The notes beneath the pieces are model-generated. The model was not told where the DNA came from, did no database searches, and was given only the letters and a program-made list of their open reading frames with translations. The position numbers and the translations under genes are program-made. 64,000 nucleotides of DNA from Candidatus Altimarinota bacterium (lineage in GTDB: Bacteria > Patescibacteriota > Gracilibacteria > Absconditabacterales > Absconditicoccaceae), in NCBI GenBank assembly GCA_021734475.1, contig JAIPIU010000005.1:1-64000 (forward strand), read 5' to 3'. Positions 23,157-32,892 of the stretch are shown piece after piece; within the stretch, counting starts at the first letter, position 1, and every line of letters starts with the position of its first letter.

Positions 23157-23379
23157 AATGAATGCAGAATTAAGAATGTAGAATGCTGAATGTTGTTACA
23201 AGTAGTTACACAGTTGTTGCACAGTAGTTGTAATTATAAACTATCGACTATAAATTATAAACTGTTTAGTATTTTATAAATTCAGAAAAAATTAGCAAGA
23301 GGTTTTGTTGAAGAAAATTAATGTTGATATTTTACAATAAATCTTTATTTTATATTTACACAACAAAAATATTAATAAT

Positions 23380-24009
23380 ATGACAAAAGTAAAATTTATC
23401 ATGGTTGTTAACAAGGAAATTCTCTTTGGAAGCGACTACTTTCAGGGTTTTGAAATGCCTAAAGATGTAGATTATGAAGGAAGAATTCTTCAGAATTATA
23501 TTTACATGGAAAGACCCATTGCTGAAGAGAATGAAAATTACAAACAGCCGATTGGATATGCAATAATTTTTAATCCTCAAACAAAAAAAGTTTTTGCTTA
23601 TCAAAGATCAAAAAAAGATGAGAATTACTCTGAAAAAAGACTACAGGGTAAGTGGTCATGGGGAGTAGGTGGACATATCGAAATGCTTGACCATGAAGAT
23701 GGGCAAAATCCGATTGTAGAAAGCATGAAACGAGAAATGGCAGAAGAAATCGATTTTGTAGCTGGTGATTCAATTTTATTGGGTTATATAAATGACGATT
23801 CTGATGCTGTAGGTAGAGTTCATTTTGGAATGCTTTATCTGATCGAAACTTCTAGCGAAGAAGTAAAATCAAGCGACCCTGAAATTGCAGATTCCAAAAT
23901 GCTTACAATCGAAGAACTGGAAACCATGTGTAATGATAATGAAATTACCGTGGAAAATTGGTCCAAAATTGCTCTGGAAGCATTAAAAAGTTACATGAGC
24001 AAACTCTAA
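23380..24009 (+). CDS. Nudix-type hydrolase, standard-code gene (209 aa)
   Basis: WSWGVGGHIE followed by VESMKREMAEEIDF is a Nudix box with a short insertion (MLDHEDGQNP). There is no in-frame UGA: all glycines use GGN, although nearby native genes use UGA heavily. It is monocistronic with its own terminator. Base and codon use differ from its neighbours. I infer recent acquisition from a standard-code bacterium. Substrate unknown. Confidence 0.85.
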   Translation: MTKVKFIMVVNKEILFGSDYFQGFEMPKDVDYEGRILQNYIYMERPIAEENENYKQPIGYAIIFNPQTKKVFAYQRSKKDENYSEKRLQGKWSWGVGGHIEMLDHEDGQNPIVESMKREMAEEIDFVAGDSILLGYINDDSDAVGRVHFGMLYLIETSSEEVKSSDPEIADSKMLTIEELETMCNDNEITVENWSKIALEALKSYMSKL

Positions 24010-24034
24010 TAAAATTATTTTTTGAATCACAAGA

Positions 24035-24066
24035 TAACTCAGATTTTTATCTGGGTTGTTTTTTTT
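24035..24066 (+). terminator. rho-independent terminator
   Basis: Stem AACTCAGAT/ATCTGGGTT followed by eight or more T residues, 25 bp after the Nudix gene. Confidence 0.8.
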
Positions 24067-24145
24067 ATAAAATTTTAAGTATTTTACTTGAATATAAGAA
24101 CTAGAAAAATAATCTGAGTTGGATTTTATTATTATTAATATATAC

Positions 24146-24307
24146 ATGAAATTTGTAAAAGAAAATTGCATACAATGTTGAATATGTACTACTACAGATT
24201 ATGTAACAAGTGCAGACAATTGAGATAAAATAATAAAAGAAAATCTGACTGATGAACAGAAAAAAGAATTACAAGAAATATGTCCTACTGGTGCTTTTGA
24301 AGATTAG
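24146..24307 (+). CDS. small 4Fe-4S ferredoxin-like protein (53 aa)
   Basis: NCIQCGIC gives C-x2-C-x2-C and the C-terminus holds EICPTGAFED, the CP motif completing one cubane cluster. A second cluster is absent. It is short for a ferredoxin but complete with ATG and TAG. The glycine in CIQCGIC is UGA. Likely an electron carrier. Confidence 0.8.
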
Positions 24308-24312
24308 ATATC

Positions 24313-24408
24313 ACTAGTCATTCCGGCGTTATTGACGAAGTATGCAGCCGGAATCTTAGAAATTTAACTAGTAGATTCCGGCTGCAAAACTTAACGCCGG
24401 AATGACGG
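24313..24408. repeat. inverted pair of dispersed repeats
   Basis: Two copies of the AGATTCCGGCTGC...CCGGAATGAC element lie head to head (GTCATTCCGGCG...GCAGCCGGAATCT and AGATTCCGGCTGC...GCCGGAATGAC), giving a long potential hairpin between convergent genes. Confidence 0.85.
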
Positions 24409-24411
24409 TCT

Positions 24412-25275
24412 TTATATTTTCTCATAATTAATTTCTATATTTTTTCATCTAGCTAGTAATCGTACTAGTTTTTTTTGTTTTTGAAATAAATCTATTGGTC
24501 AAGAATGATACATCGTGATTGAATATTTGTCTGAACTAAGTTTGGATGTTAATTGTACGAAAGAATCTTCTAATTTTTCTAATTTATGAAATCTGATTTT
24601 TTTGAAATTGAAGAACTTAGTGAGCGTATTTTGAAAATTAAAATATCAATAATTTAATGGAATAACTGTATCTACCATAGCATCTTTGAAATATCTCATA
24701 TCAAATTTAATAATTTTATTTATCATAAAATCTGAATAAGATAAAGTAGTAAGATAGTATTTTCGCATAGGAACTTCTTTTGTCCGATATTTGAATGGCG
24801 AATGAAATTTTTTGATAGATTTTTGATTGTCTGTCAGAGAATAAGATTTTTCCTCTTGTTTAAGTAAATCTTGTATTATCTGAATGTCTGAGAAATCTCA
24901 AAATGCTCATATTTTTCCTATAATAGAATATTTGAAACAATAATCATGAAGGTATGTTTGAAATAATGGTAAAAGTAAAGATTGATGAACACCGAGTAAT
25001 TTAGGATTTGAAAGAAAGTAAAGCTCGAGACTAGGTGGTAGAATAATTTTTTCTACTCAGGATTTTTTTAGAAATTTGATAATATCAACTACTCTATTTT
25101 GAATAAAATCTGAATCTTTGTCTCAGTATGGTCGATACAAAAAATCATAATAAATTATATATTCATGATCATATTTATTTAAAAACTTGAATAATGATAA
25201 ATTTTCATTTCAAGATGTAATTATAGCTAATTTCATTCAAGTAATTTTTTGAAATAAAGATAGTCTTTTATTCAT
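24412..25275 (-). CDS. glutamate racemase-like protein without catalytic cysteines (287 aa)
   Basis: Residues 1-80 resemble MurI: the NKYDHEYIIYYDFLYRPYGD segment corresponds to the GD/RxPYGxK signature, followed by RVVDIIKFLKKSGVEKIIL. Where MurI has ACNTA the sequence reads PPSLE, and no GCTH motif follows. Similarity beyond residue 80 is not apparent. If homologous it is not an active racemase. The start overlaps the upstream gene's 3' end. Confidence 0.45.
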
Positions 25276-25826
25276 TTTAGAAATGTAGGAATATCTGGGG
25301 CTGTGTATATAGTATTCAAAGTGTTTATTTGTGAAGTAATTAGAGTGATTTGCCTCTGAATATAAGGACTAAATTGGTATCATGTTCATAATTGCTGGAG
25401 AGGAGCTATTTTTTTTGTAAGTGAAGTATAATATTTTTCTAGTTTTTTTTGTAGATATTCTTGTGTCTTTTTTAAAAAATTATCTTCAAATAATTTCATA
25501 TTTTCTATTACTCATAGCCTAATAGCTTGGAGATCATAAATTTTTTCTTTCTTGAAATTTTGGAGTGTTTGTCGATATTCTATATCCTTTTTTTTGTCTA
25601 TATATACTTGTATTTTTTGTACATCTTTGTATTCAGCTTTGATCAAATATTCTAGAGATTGTATATATTCAGTACATTTATTTGAATCATCAGATTTTTG
25701 GGTAGAAACTCTGATAGATTGACTAGTAATAGTACAATATAAATTTTCCTCTAAATATCAAAAAGATTTAGATATGAACAATCCTATAATAAGTAACAAT
25801 AAAGCTATCTTGATACTGTATTTCAT
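25227..25826 (-). CDS. single-TM protein with coiled-coil domain (199 aa)
   Basis: An N-terminal TM/signal (IALLLLIIGLFIS) followed by a long helical region with Cys near residue 34, and Lys/Glu/Gln-rich heptads to about residue 150. It overlaps the next gene by 49 bp in another frame and follows holA by 7 bp, so all three are probably one transcript. Function unknown. Confidence 0.6.
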
Positions 25827-25833
25827 CTTCAAA

Positions 25834-26844
25834 TTAATTTTTGTAAAATAAATTTACAATAGTCTTCTTTATTCATAGTCGAAAATATGTGTCAGGAAAT
25901 TTTCACGATTTGATATTTGAATCCAATTCTAGCAAGTTTTTATAAAAGTTTTTAATCTGATTTCCATGTCTATTTATTTGTGCTATATTTTTTAAATTTT
26001 TGGAAACTACGAAAGGATGTAGCTTAGTAATGCTTATAATCTGTTTTGAATCAGTAATTCATTGATTGTATAGATCCAATATAAATAAATAAACCTTGAG
26101 TCATCGATATAGCGTACCTGCAAACTGATTTCGGTTTATTCCATCATTTCTGATTTTATCAAGTAAAGAAAGTGTTTTATCTTTATCTTGAAATAAATTA
26201 TCAAAAAAAGCAAAAGTATTGCTCTCTACCATACCAAAACAAATCTGATCTATCAATTGATTATCTATAGTGTCTATATTCTTTGTTTGACATCGAATTT
26301 TTAATTTTTCAATTTCGTAAACTATACGATACAAATCATCTCATATTTTTATAAGGAAGTATTCTATATCCAATTCATGTATTTTAATATTTCCAATTTG
26401 TTCTCTAACAAAAGACTTGAGTTGATTTCATTTGATACTATCAAAAGTTTTGATATTTGCATTGGGAATATTTTCTTTCAAAAGTTTGAGAAACGCTGCT
26501 CTACCATCAGGTTTGTAAGAAACAAAGATAAGAATTGTGTCATCTGGTATCAAAAATCAGGACTTTTTGAAATAATCAATAAAAGATTGTGTTTTTTCTG
26601 CTGTAATTTTATTTGCTTCGTAGGTATCTAATGGTAATCAGCTGATGATAAGCATTTTTTTGGATATAAATAATCATCATGAATACAATGAATGAATAAT
26701 CTCATCAGAATCAAAAGATCAAGAATTATAAGAAAAAAGTGAATCTTTTCAGAATTTGGAAGTAAATCAATCTTTTCGCCTCTGAAGCTCTAGATCCAAA
26801 AAGTATTTCTCTCAAGTAAATAGGAAGATATTCTTGTTTTCCAT
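25834..26844 (-). CDS. holA: DNA polymerase III delta subunit
   Basis: 336 aa, normal family length. It begins NIFLFTGEKYFLDLELQRRK (the FLxGxExYL start of HolA) and continues with SLYSGGLFISKKMLIISGLP, like the 'sLFs.krlviv' strand. The central KFIEYFKK and TILIFVSYKPDGR resemble the AAA+-like core, and the C-terminal helical collar is also present. It loads the beta clamp within the clamp-loader complex. UGA supplies several glycines. Confidence 0.75.
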
Positions 26845-26928
26845 ATATCATCAAAATATAAATTACTTTTTGTAGTGTAGATTTTTGGGATTCAAAGTCA
26901 ATTTGAAAGGGAAATTCTATCTAAATAT

Positions 26929-26957
26929 TTGACAAAATTAAATAAAATCTATATAAT
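26929..26957 (+). promoter_or_regulatory. perfect consensus promoter (TTGACA-17-TATAAT)
   Basis: Exact -35 and -10 hexamers with 17-bp spacing, followed after about 85 bp by a terminator and no ORF. This is the promoter of the candidate small RNA. Confidence 0.7.
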
Positions 26958-26963
26958 AACTAA

Positions 26964-27042
26964 ACAGGGATGAGAATTTAACAATCCTTCAATAAACAGA
27001 CTAAACCACAAAGCCCGGTTGTACTAGACCAGGCTTTTTTTT
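26964..27042 (+). ncRNA. candidate small RNA of about 80 nt
   Basis: The interval runs from just downstream of a perfect promoter to a terminator (AGCCCGGT...ACCAGGCT then TTTTTTTT). The only ATG inside opens a three-codon frame. The architecture is that of an independent short transcript; I do not recognise an RNA family. Confidence 0.5.
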
Positions 27043-27102
27043 ATAATTGAAAAAAAAACTAAATTAGTTATTAGTATATTTGTTTATTGGGAATTAGTAA
27101 AA

Positions 27103-28332
27103 ATGAAAATATGGAAAAAGATAGATAAATGGATTTCAGCATTTTTTATATTCTTGATAAAAATATATCAATATATATTATCTCCAGATAAATGAATACC
27201 ATCTCTATGGCTCAAGTGAAGGATATGTATGCATGAGCCACATTGTAGTGAATATGGAATCAGAGTATTTAGAAGATATTGAGTATTTAGATGACTATTT
27301 CTAACATCAGATAGAGTTTTACATTGCACTTGAGGAATGAACAAAATTTACGATCCAGAATTTTACAAAGTTGTCTTTTTTTCATCAGCTCCTATAGGTG
27401 TAGATTTTTTGAAAGAGTTAAGTGAAGACAAAAGGTTTGAAATTGTAGGTATAGTAACACAATGTGATAAACCAGTAGGAAGATGAATGGAAATGTGTGA
27501 AAATATTATAAAATCTGAGAGTAAAAAATTGAAAATTGATAATACTGATATTGTTACGCCAAACAAACTAAATCCAGAAAAATCTGATGAAGGAAAAGAA
27601 TTTGCTCAACGATTGAAAAATAAAGAACCAGATTTCCTAGTTGTGATTGCTTATGGGAAAATTATACCGCAAGCAATTCTCGATATCCCGAAGATTGCCC
27701 CAATAAATATTCATGGATCATTATTAGAAAAATATCGTGGAGCATCCCCTATCCAATCCATATTTCTAAATAATGAAAAAGAAACATGAATAACAATCAT
27801 GAAAATGGATGCAGGTATGGATACTTGAAATATGATAGAGAAATTAAAATTTCAAATTCCATTTGATTGGACCTGTAAAGATGTAATAGCAAAGATGAAA
27901 GAAACCTGACCAAAATTTTTGAATAATGTACTATGGAAATATGGAAAATGACTATTGGGTGAAGAAATTCAAAACAATGATAAAGCAACATATTGTAGCA
28001 AAATAGAGAAAGAATCTGCTTTGATAGATCCATGGAAAGATAGCCTAGAAGATATTTATAATAAGTATCGTGGGTTTTATCTACGACCAAAAATATATTT
28101 TGAATTGAATGGAAAAAGAGTGATTGTAGAAGAATTGAAATTGGATGAAAATTTATTTGAAGAAAATAAAAAAAATACTTTACTAAACTTAGTCTCCTTT
28201 AGAAAGGAGGTGGCATGAACGAAGTGAATGACGGAGGATTTATTAAATCCTAGTGTAATTGAAATTAAAGTAAAACCCGAAGGAAAAAAAGTAATGGACT
28301 GGGATGGATTTAAGAATGGATACTTGAAGTAA
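27103..28332 (+). CDS. fmt: YidD - methionyl-tRNA formyltransferase fusion (409 aa)
   Basis: Residues about 10-85 match YidD ([11 protein letters not shown], then [18 protein letters not shown]), the small protein that aids membrane-protein insertion. Without a stop the frame runs into Fmt from about residue 88 ([20 protein letters not shown]), with [14 protein letters not shown] and [18 protein letters not shown] (catalytic N202, H204) and [11 protein letters not shown] (Asp). Fmt formylates initiator Met-tRNA. An internal ATG near 27337 could also start Fmt alone. Residues about 364-383 are encoded by a dispersed repeat. Confidence 0.85.
28191..28250. repeat. 60-bp dispersed repeat inside fmt
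   Basis: AGTCTCCTTTAGAAAGGAGG...GACGGAGGATTTATTAAATC matches, in inverse orientation, the intergenic element at 28551-28602 (AAATCCTCC...CCTCCTTTAATAAAGGAGGAC). Its 60 bp add exactly 20 codons, two of them UGA. Confidence 0.75.
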
Positions 28333-28667
28333 TAAATTTTTTTAATAGTAATATTTACGTTTTTATTACTGACAATATTTATAATATTAGCAAGTTTGAA
28401 AAATCACGCGTCGATTGATTTTTCTAGATTTTTTTGAACTTGTCCTAAGCGAAGTCTTAGGGTACTTTTTGGAGCAATGCCAAAAAGTATTTTGTCGTCT
28501 GGGGGCAAAACCCCAGTAATATTAATTTTGTTTTTATCAAAAAATAATAGTAATAAATCCTCCTGTACTGCAGTACCACCCCTCCTTTAATAAAGGAGGA
28601 CAAAAAATTAGATTCCGGCTGCTATCCCAACACCACAAGTGGTGTGGGACCGAAATGACTAATGGAA
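28333..28667. repeat. intergenic cluster of hairpins and dispersed repeats
   Basis: No gene seen. The stretch holds several palindromes: CCTAAGCGAAGTCTTAGG, CTGGGGGCAAAACCCCAG, TACTTTTTGG...CCAAAAAGTA, CCTCCTTTAATAAAGGAGG and AGATTCCGGCTGC...ACCGAAATGAC with CCACAAGTGG inside. It separates convergent yidD-fmt and folD. Confidence 0.7.
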
Positions 28668-29603
28668 TTACAATTTATACTTCTTCAAGATTTCTTTGTG
28701 TTCTTGTAAAGTGAAAATATTATCAAATAAACACGCCACTGTAAGTGGTCATACTCAACCTGGGACTGGAGTAATATATCAGACCTTATCTTTTATATTA
28801 TCAAAATTTACATCTCCTACTGGTTTACCATCAATGTGTCAGTAACCAACATCTACTATTACTTGTGAATTATCCTCACGAATAAAAGACAAGTCAATTA
28901 AATGAACTTTTCAAGTACATGAAATAATATAGTCAGATTTTAATGTAATTTCTTTGATATGAGATATATCGCTATTTTCGTTAAAGGAAAAAACTGTTGC
29001 TCATCTTTTGATACATTCAAGAGCTAATGGCTTTCATATCAAATTACTCTGTCATAGGATGGAGATAACTTTTCAATTTAAATCTCAAAGCTTGTATTGA
29101 TCTAATAGATAAAGAACCGCCTTGGGTGTAGCTGGCAGGAAATCTATCAAATCTATAGATGAGAGACCGACATTGATTCATCAAATACCATCAATATCTT
29201 TGGCGGGTGAAATAGTAGAAAGCAACAAAGCCTTGGAAGATTGAAAATTGGCTGGTAATGGTAGCTGAACTATAATACCTACACAATTGGGGTCATAATT
29301 TAGATATTGGATAAGTTCTATCACTTGATGTACTTCGGTATATTCCTGGTTTATAAATAAATCTAAATTTCTAAATTTACTAAAATCTCAATTATCAAAA
29401 TCTGATTGGCCGAAAACTATTGTAGAAATTCAGATTTTTTCTCAATATTTTTTTTTGTGATTTACATATACGGTAGAAGAATAATCATCTCATAAAAAAA
29501 TAATTGCTACATAGACTGGTTTATCAGCAAATACTTTTTGATATTGAGATTGAAGATTGGATTGTAAATTGATAGATAAATCCTTTCATGATAGTAATTG
29601 CAT
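28668..29603 (-). CDS. folD: FolD methylenetetrahydrofolate dehydrogenase/cyclohydrolase
   Basis: 311 aa. The STVYVNHKKKYGEKIGI segment carries the catalytic Lys and Tyr. VGIIVQLPLP and PAKDIDGIGGINVG are the family's second motif, and YITPVPGGVGPLTVACL the C-terminal one, with two of its glycines as UGA. It interconverts methylene-THF and formyl-THF and so supplies the donor for Fmt next door. FolD and Fmt face each other across a repeat cluster. Confidence 0.93.
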
Positions 29604-29625
29604 ATTAAATTTGGATGAATTAAAT

Positions 29626-29754
29626 TTAAAAGATTATACCGATTGCTTTGAGAATATCCAACTTTTTTATTTTACTGAAAATCGCTGTATCTAAACTCAT
29701 CGGTATAATTTCGATGTCTAAAAACTTTCGTAAAAACTCAAGTTTTTTTAGCAT
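29626..29754 (-). CDS. possible 42-aa small protein upstream of folD
   Basis: ATG to TAA on the minus strand (MLKKLEFLRKFLDIEIIPMS...), ending 22 bp before folD. The composition is basic and hydrophobic. There is no homology I recognise and the sequence partly overlaps an inverted repeat (TTATACCGAT/ATCGGTATAA), so it may be chance. Confidence 0.3.
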   Translation of the reverse strand: MLKKLEFLRKFLDIEIIPMSLDTAIFSKIKKLDILKAIGIIF

Positions 29755-29757
29755 CTC

Positions 29758-29794
29758 TATATATAATAAAATGCTATTGCGGGGCAATAGCATT
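29758..29794 (-). terminator. rho-independent terminator for the adhesin gene
   Basis: Perfect 11-bp stem AATGCTATTGC/GCAATAGCATT with a 3-nt loop, followed on the minus strand by TTTTATTATA. It lies just after the stop at 29819. Confidence 0.7.
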
Positions 29795-29818
29795 GTTGAA
29801 AAAATATTTTTGATATTT

Positions 29819-30850
29819 TTATTGGCAATTAAAATTTGGATCTGCTACTAATTTTCGTTCTGGATCTGTTCAATTACAAAAGCATAGTTGACTTCAACCA
29901 GCAGCATCATTTGCAAATATAATACTTCATGTTGCATAAGTAGTGCATGATGTTCATCATATAATACCTATATTTACTGGTGTTATTCTAAATACATTAT
30001 TTACTTCTAAATCAGCTTGAGGATTATTTGTATTTATTCAAGCTCATCATTCAGGCACATTAACGAGGAAAGCTCAATCTTTATTTGAACTAAATGTAGA
30101 TAATTCACTATTCCAAACAAAAGTATTATTATGATTTAAATCAATCGCTACTCCCGCAGCAAAACTGTAATCTCAATTTATTCTAACATCATTTCATCAT
30201 GGAACAACTGAATAATCTCAGTTTATTTTGTTTTGTTTTCATCATCAGATAGTAGATAATTCTCAAGTAACAATATTAGCTCTTCATCATCAAATTACTG
30301 AATAAGATCAACTTATACTATTTCAAGAACCTCATCATATGAAAGAATTAATACTATTTTCGTATATAAAATTATGAAATCATCATAATATTGCTGACCA
30401 TGAACTTAAAATTTCGTTATCCTCTCATCATCATATTATAGAATAAGTTCAATCATTATAATTACCTAATCATCATACTATGATTGCTCAAGTAGCATCA
30501 TTTATAGCATTTGATCTTCATCATAATATAAAAGAATCGTAATTCGAAGATGTAGAATTATTTTCTCCTCATAATATGGTTCATATTACTTGTAATGTAG
30601 CTTGTGGGCTATCAGTTCATATTCAAATTCTTCAATTTACTCAATCTAAGACTATTCCTGTTGTTCCACTAGCAGTACCATCAGATGTTAATATTATCTG
30701 CTTTATGTACTGAGTTGCATTTTCTATACCAGTTACTATGTTTAATGCACTAGAGAAGAATAAAGCAAAAGAAATACCTAGCAAAAATACTATCAAGTAC
30801 TTGGGTAGTAAACTTCTTTTTTTGAATGGTCTATAAGAATTGAAGCTCAT
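29819..30850 (-). CDS. trimeric-autotransporter-head-like surface protein (343 aa)
   Basis: A basic N-terminus and one TM/signal segment (about residues 17-36), then head-type repeats of the form YSVIGGGxxNxxxG, e.g. GSYSVIGGGRANIVTGELST, as in YadA/Hia head domains and tail-fibre-like proteins. The C-terminus has a Cys-containing domain (QLCFCNGTDPER). Most glycines in the repeats are UGA, often in pairs and triplets. Probably an adhesin or surface fibre. There is no outer-membrane beta-barrel anchor; the N-terminal helix would anchor it instead. Confidence 0.75.
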
Positions 30851-30968
30851 TTTGGATTATTGAAAATATAAATTTCTTTTGATAATTATACTTGGAGATA
30901 GTTTATTTACAAAAAAAGACCTCTTTAATAGAAGCCTTATATTTACATATTAAAATAAAATTATATAA

Positions 30969-32165
30969 TTATAATTTAATCTGAATTATCTCTCATTTTT
31001 TGTAATCTCAGTCTAATTTTACTTGGATATAATTTTCTGTTCGTCATTGCCATTTATTGTCTTTTTTTTCTTCTATCAAAACTGAATGTCTTAGTCATTT
31101 ATTTTTTTCGATGAAATTATTTCTGACTTGATCAGATATCAGATTTAATTGTTTTTTCCTAGATAATTTAATCGAATGTATTATTTGATTATCATATTTT
31201 CAAGCTGGTACTGACTCCCCTTTTGTATGTCATGAAAATGGGAAAGCATGTACTTTGGTGATATTATAATCACTAATCCCATCTAACATAGTTTGAAAAT
31301 CAGATTCTGTTTCTCATGGAAATCATATAATTAAATCTGCTCAGACAGATACCGGAACTTCTCTTTTTAGAGATTGGAATTTTTGGAGTACTGAAATCAA
31401 GTATTTGGAGTCATAATTTCTATTCATTGATTTGAGAATATTATCAGAAAAATGCTGAATCGAAATATGAAAATGTGGCATTATTCTAGGATTTTCTATG
31501 ATATGAAAGAAAGTATCATCTAGATATTCTGGTCAGATGCTAGATATTCTAATCCTTGGAATAGTAGTCTGATTTAATATTTCTTGTAGTAGATAGTTGA
31601 ACTGGGATTGATTGGTTTTGTTGGTATTGTCACATCATCGAGCAGCAAGATTGATTCATGTAAGTACTATTTCTTTTCATCATGAATCAGAGAATTCGTT
31701 GATTTCGTCTATAATTTCATCCAATGGTCTAGATCGGTGTTTTCCTCTCTTCATAATAGTCAGACAAAATGTACAAAAATTATCACAACCGTTTTGGATG
31801 AGGATAAATTTTTTGGTATAGAGACTGGTTTTATTAGAATCAGATTTGAAATTTTTTCATGGATCTTCTCAAATTAAAAAAATCTGATTTTGAAATTTTT
31901 GCAGTTCTGGATATATTGAATAAAATTTATCTTGATCTATCAATTTTCATTTATCAAAAACTCAACATCATGTGATGTATATTTTTTTTCAATCTTGTAA
32001 ATTTTTTTGTACATCTTTGAGTCGTTTGTTTTTGGCTCTATCTGTCACAACACATGTTGCTATCAGATAATTTTTATCATCAGATAAATTATTCTGAGAG
32101 AAGTATCAGAGTCGTTTATTTATATAGAATTTATTAACCTTACAGCCAAAGATTTTGTATTGCAT
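30969..32165 (-). CDS. mtaB: MtaB/MiaB-family tRNA methylthiotransferase
   Basis: 398 aa. The N-terminal UPF0004 domain has its three cluster cysteines at C8 (FGCKVN), C38 (ATCVVT) and C67. The radical-SAM motif is NGCDNFCTFC (C127, C131, C134). The C-terminal part ends in a TRAM-like segment (GRTENYIQVKL). FGCKVN and CVVTDRA favour MtaB, which makes ms2t6A at tRNA position 37, over MiaB. Confidence 0.85.
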
Positions 32166-32317
32166 ATTTTAGGAATTAGAAATTAGGAATTGGGAATTAG
32201 AAACTAGTAATTACTGATAAACAAATTCCAGATAAACTAGTAAACCAATTACTGATAGTTAATCAGATTTTTATTTCAATCTAATTATAAATATATTAAA
32301 TTAGTTTACTTTTAAAC

Positions 32318-32345
32318 TTGACTTTTTATAATAAATAACTATAGA
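32318..32345 (+). promoter_or_regulatory. promoter TTGACT-16-TATAGA
   Basis: Same architecture as the promoters at 32821, 33755 and 46620 (TTGACT, T-rich start of spacer, 16 bp, TATAGT-like). Upstream of the 133-aa gene. Confidence 0.55.
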
Positions 32346-32372
32346 AAATAAACACATTAAAAATTACCCAAT

Positions 32373-32774
32373 ATGGAAAACAAGAAGATATATGTGTTGG
32401 TTGGGTATATTTATCCCAATAAACCCCAAATTTATAAGTTGTTAAAAAAAATTGGGGTAAGAGGAGTAAAGTGTGTTTTTATGAGTAGTTTTAGTAGGAT
32501 TAAAAAAGTTTTTTCCTATGATAATTATACAGGAGACAAAATTGATGCAATTTTTGTAGGACAAGTCCCACACAAAACTCATGGTACTATCAGTGGAAGT
32601 TTACTTTCTGAGATAAGTATCGCTGAAGCTAAAGTCCCCGTATATGCTTGTAAGACCAAAAGCGGTCAACTAAAAGGCACTAAAACTGCTTTAAAAGATG
32701 CATTTGAAACTCACAAAGAAAGATCTGATCGTAATTCGGAGAATATTAATCTTCAAGATACATCAGAGAATTAA
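32373..32774 (+). CDS. unknown protein, standard-code gene (133 aa)
   Basis: No in-frame UGA; ten or so glycines are all GGN. The N-terminus KKIYVLVGYIYPNKPQIY is followed by IDAIFVGQVPHKTHGTISGS, which looks like an alpha/beta nucleotide- or ligand-binding fold, but I recognise no family. The C-terminus is polar. It is monocistronic with its own promoter and terminator, as are the next two genes, with which it may have been acquired. Confidence 0.7.
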   Translation: MENKKIYVLVGYIYPNKPQIYKLLKKIGVRGVKCVFMSSFSRIKKVFSYDNYTGDKIDAIFVGQVPHKTHGTISGSLLSEISIAEAKVPVYACKTKSGQLKGTKTALKDAFETHKERSDRNSENINLQDTSEN

Positions 32775-32785
32775 GATTTATGATT

Positions 32786-32817
32786 GCCAACTTGTAAACC
32801 AAGTTGGCATTTTTTTA
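32786..32817 (+). terminator. rho-independent terminator
   Basis: Perfect 9-bp stem GCCAACTTG/CAAGTTGGC with TAAAC loop and T7 tail. Confidence 0.88.
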
Positions 32818-32820
32818 TTA

Positions 32821-32848
32821 TTGACTTATTTAACTATAAACATATAGT
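32821..32848 (+). promoter_or_regulatory. promoter TTGACT-16-TATAGT
   Basis: Directly follows the previous terminator and precedes the acyltransferase gene by 45 bp. Confidence 0.55.
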
Positions 32849-32892
32849 ACAAATTCAAAATAAAAATAATAAAAACCAAATAAAACAAATAT

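Noticed and set aside
23157-23379. CIRCE element upstream of hrcA
   Set aside because: No GAGTGCTAA-type inverted repeat could be found; only AT-rich short repeats.
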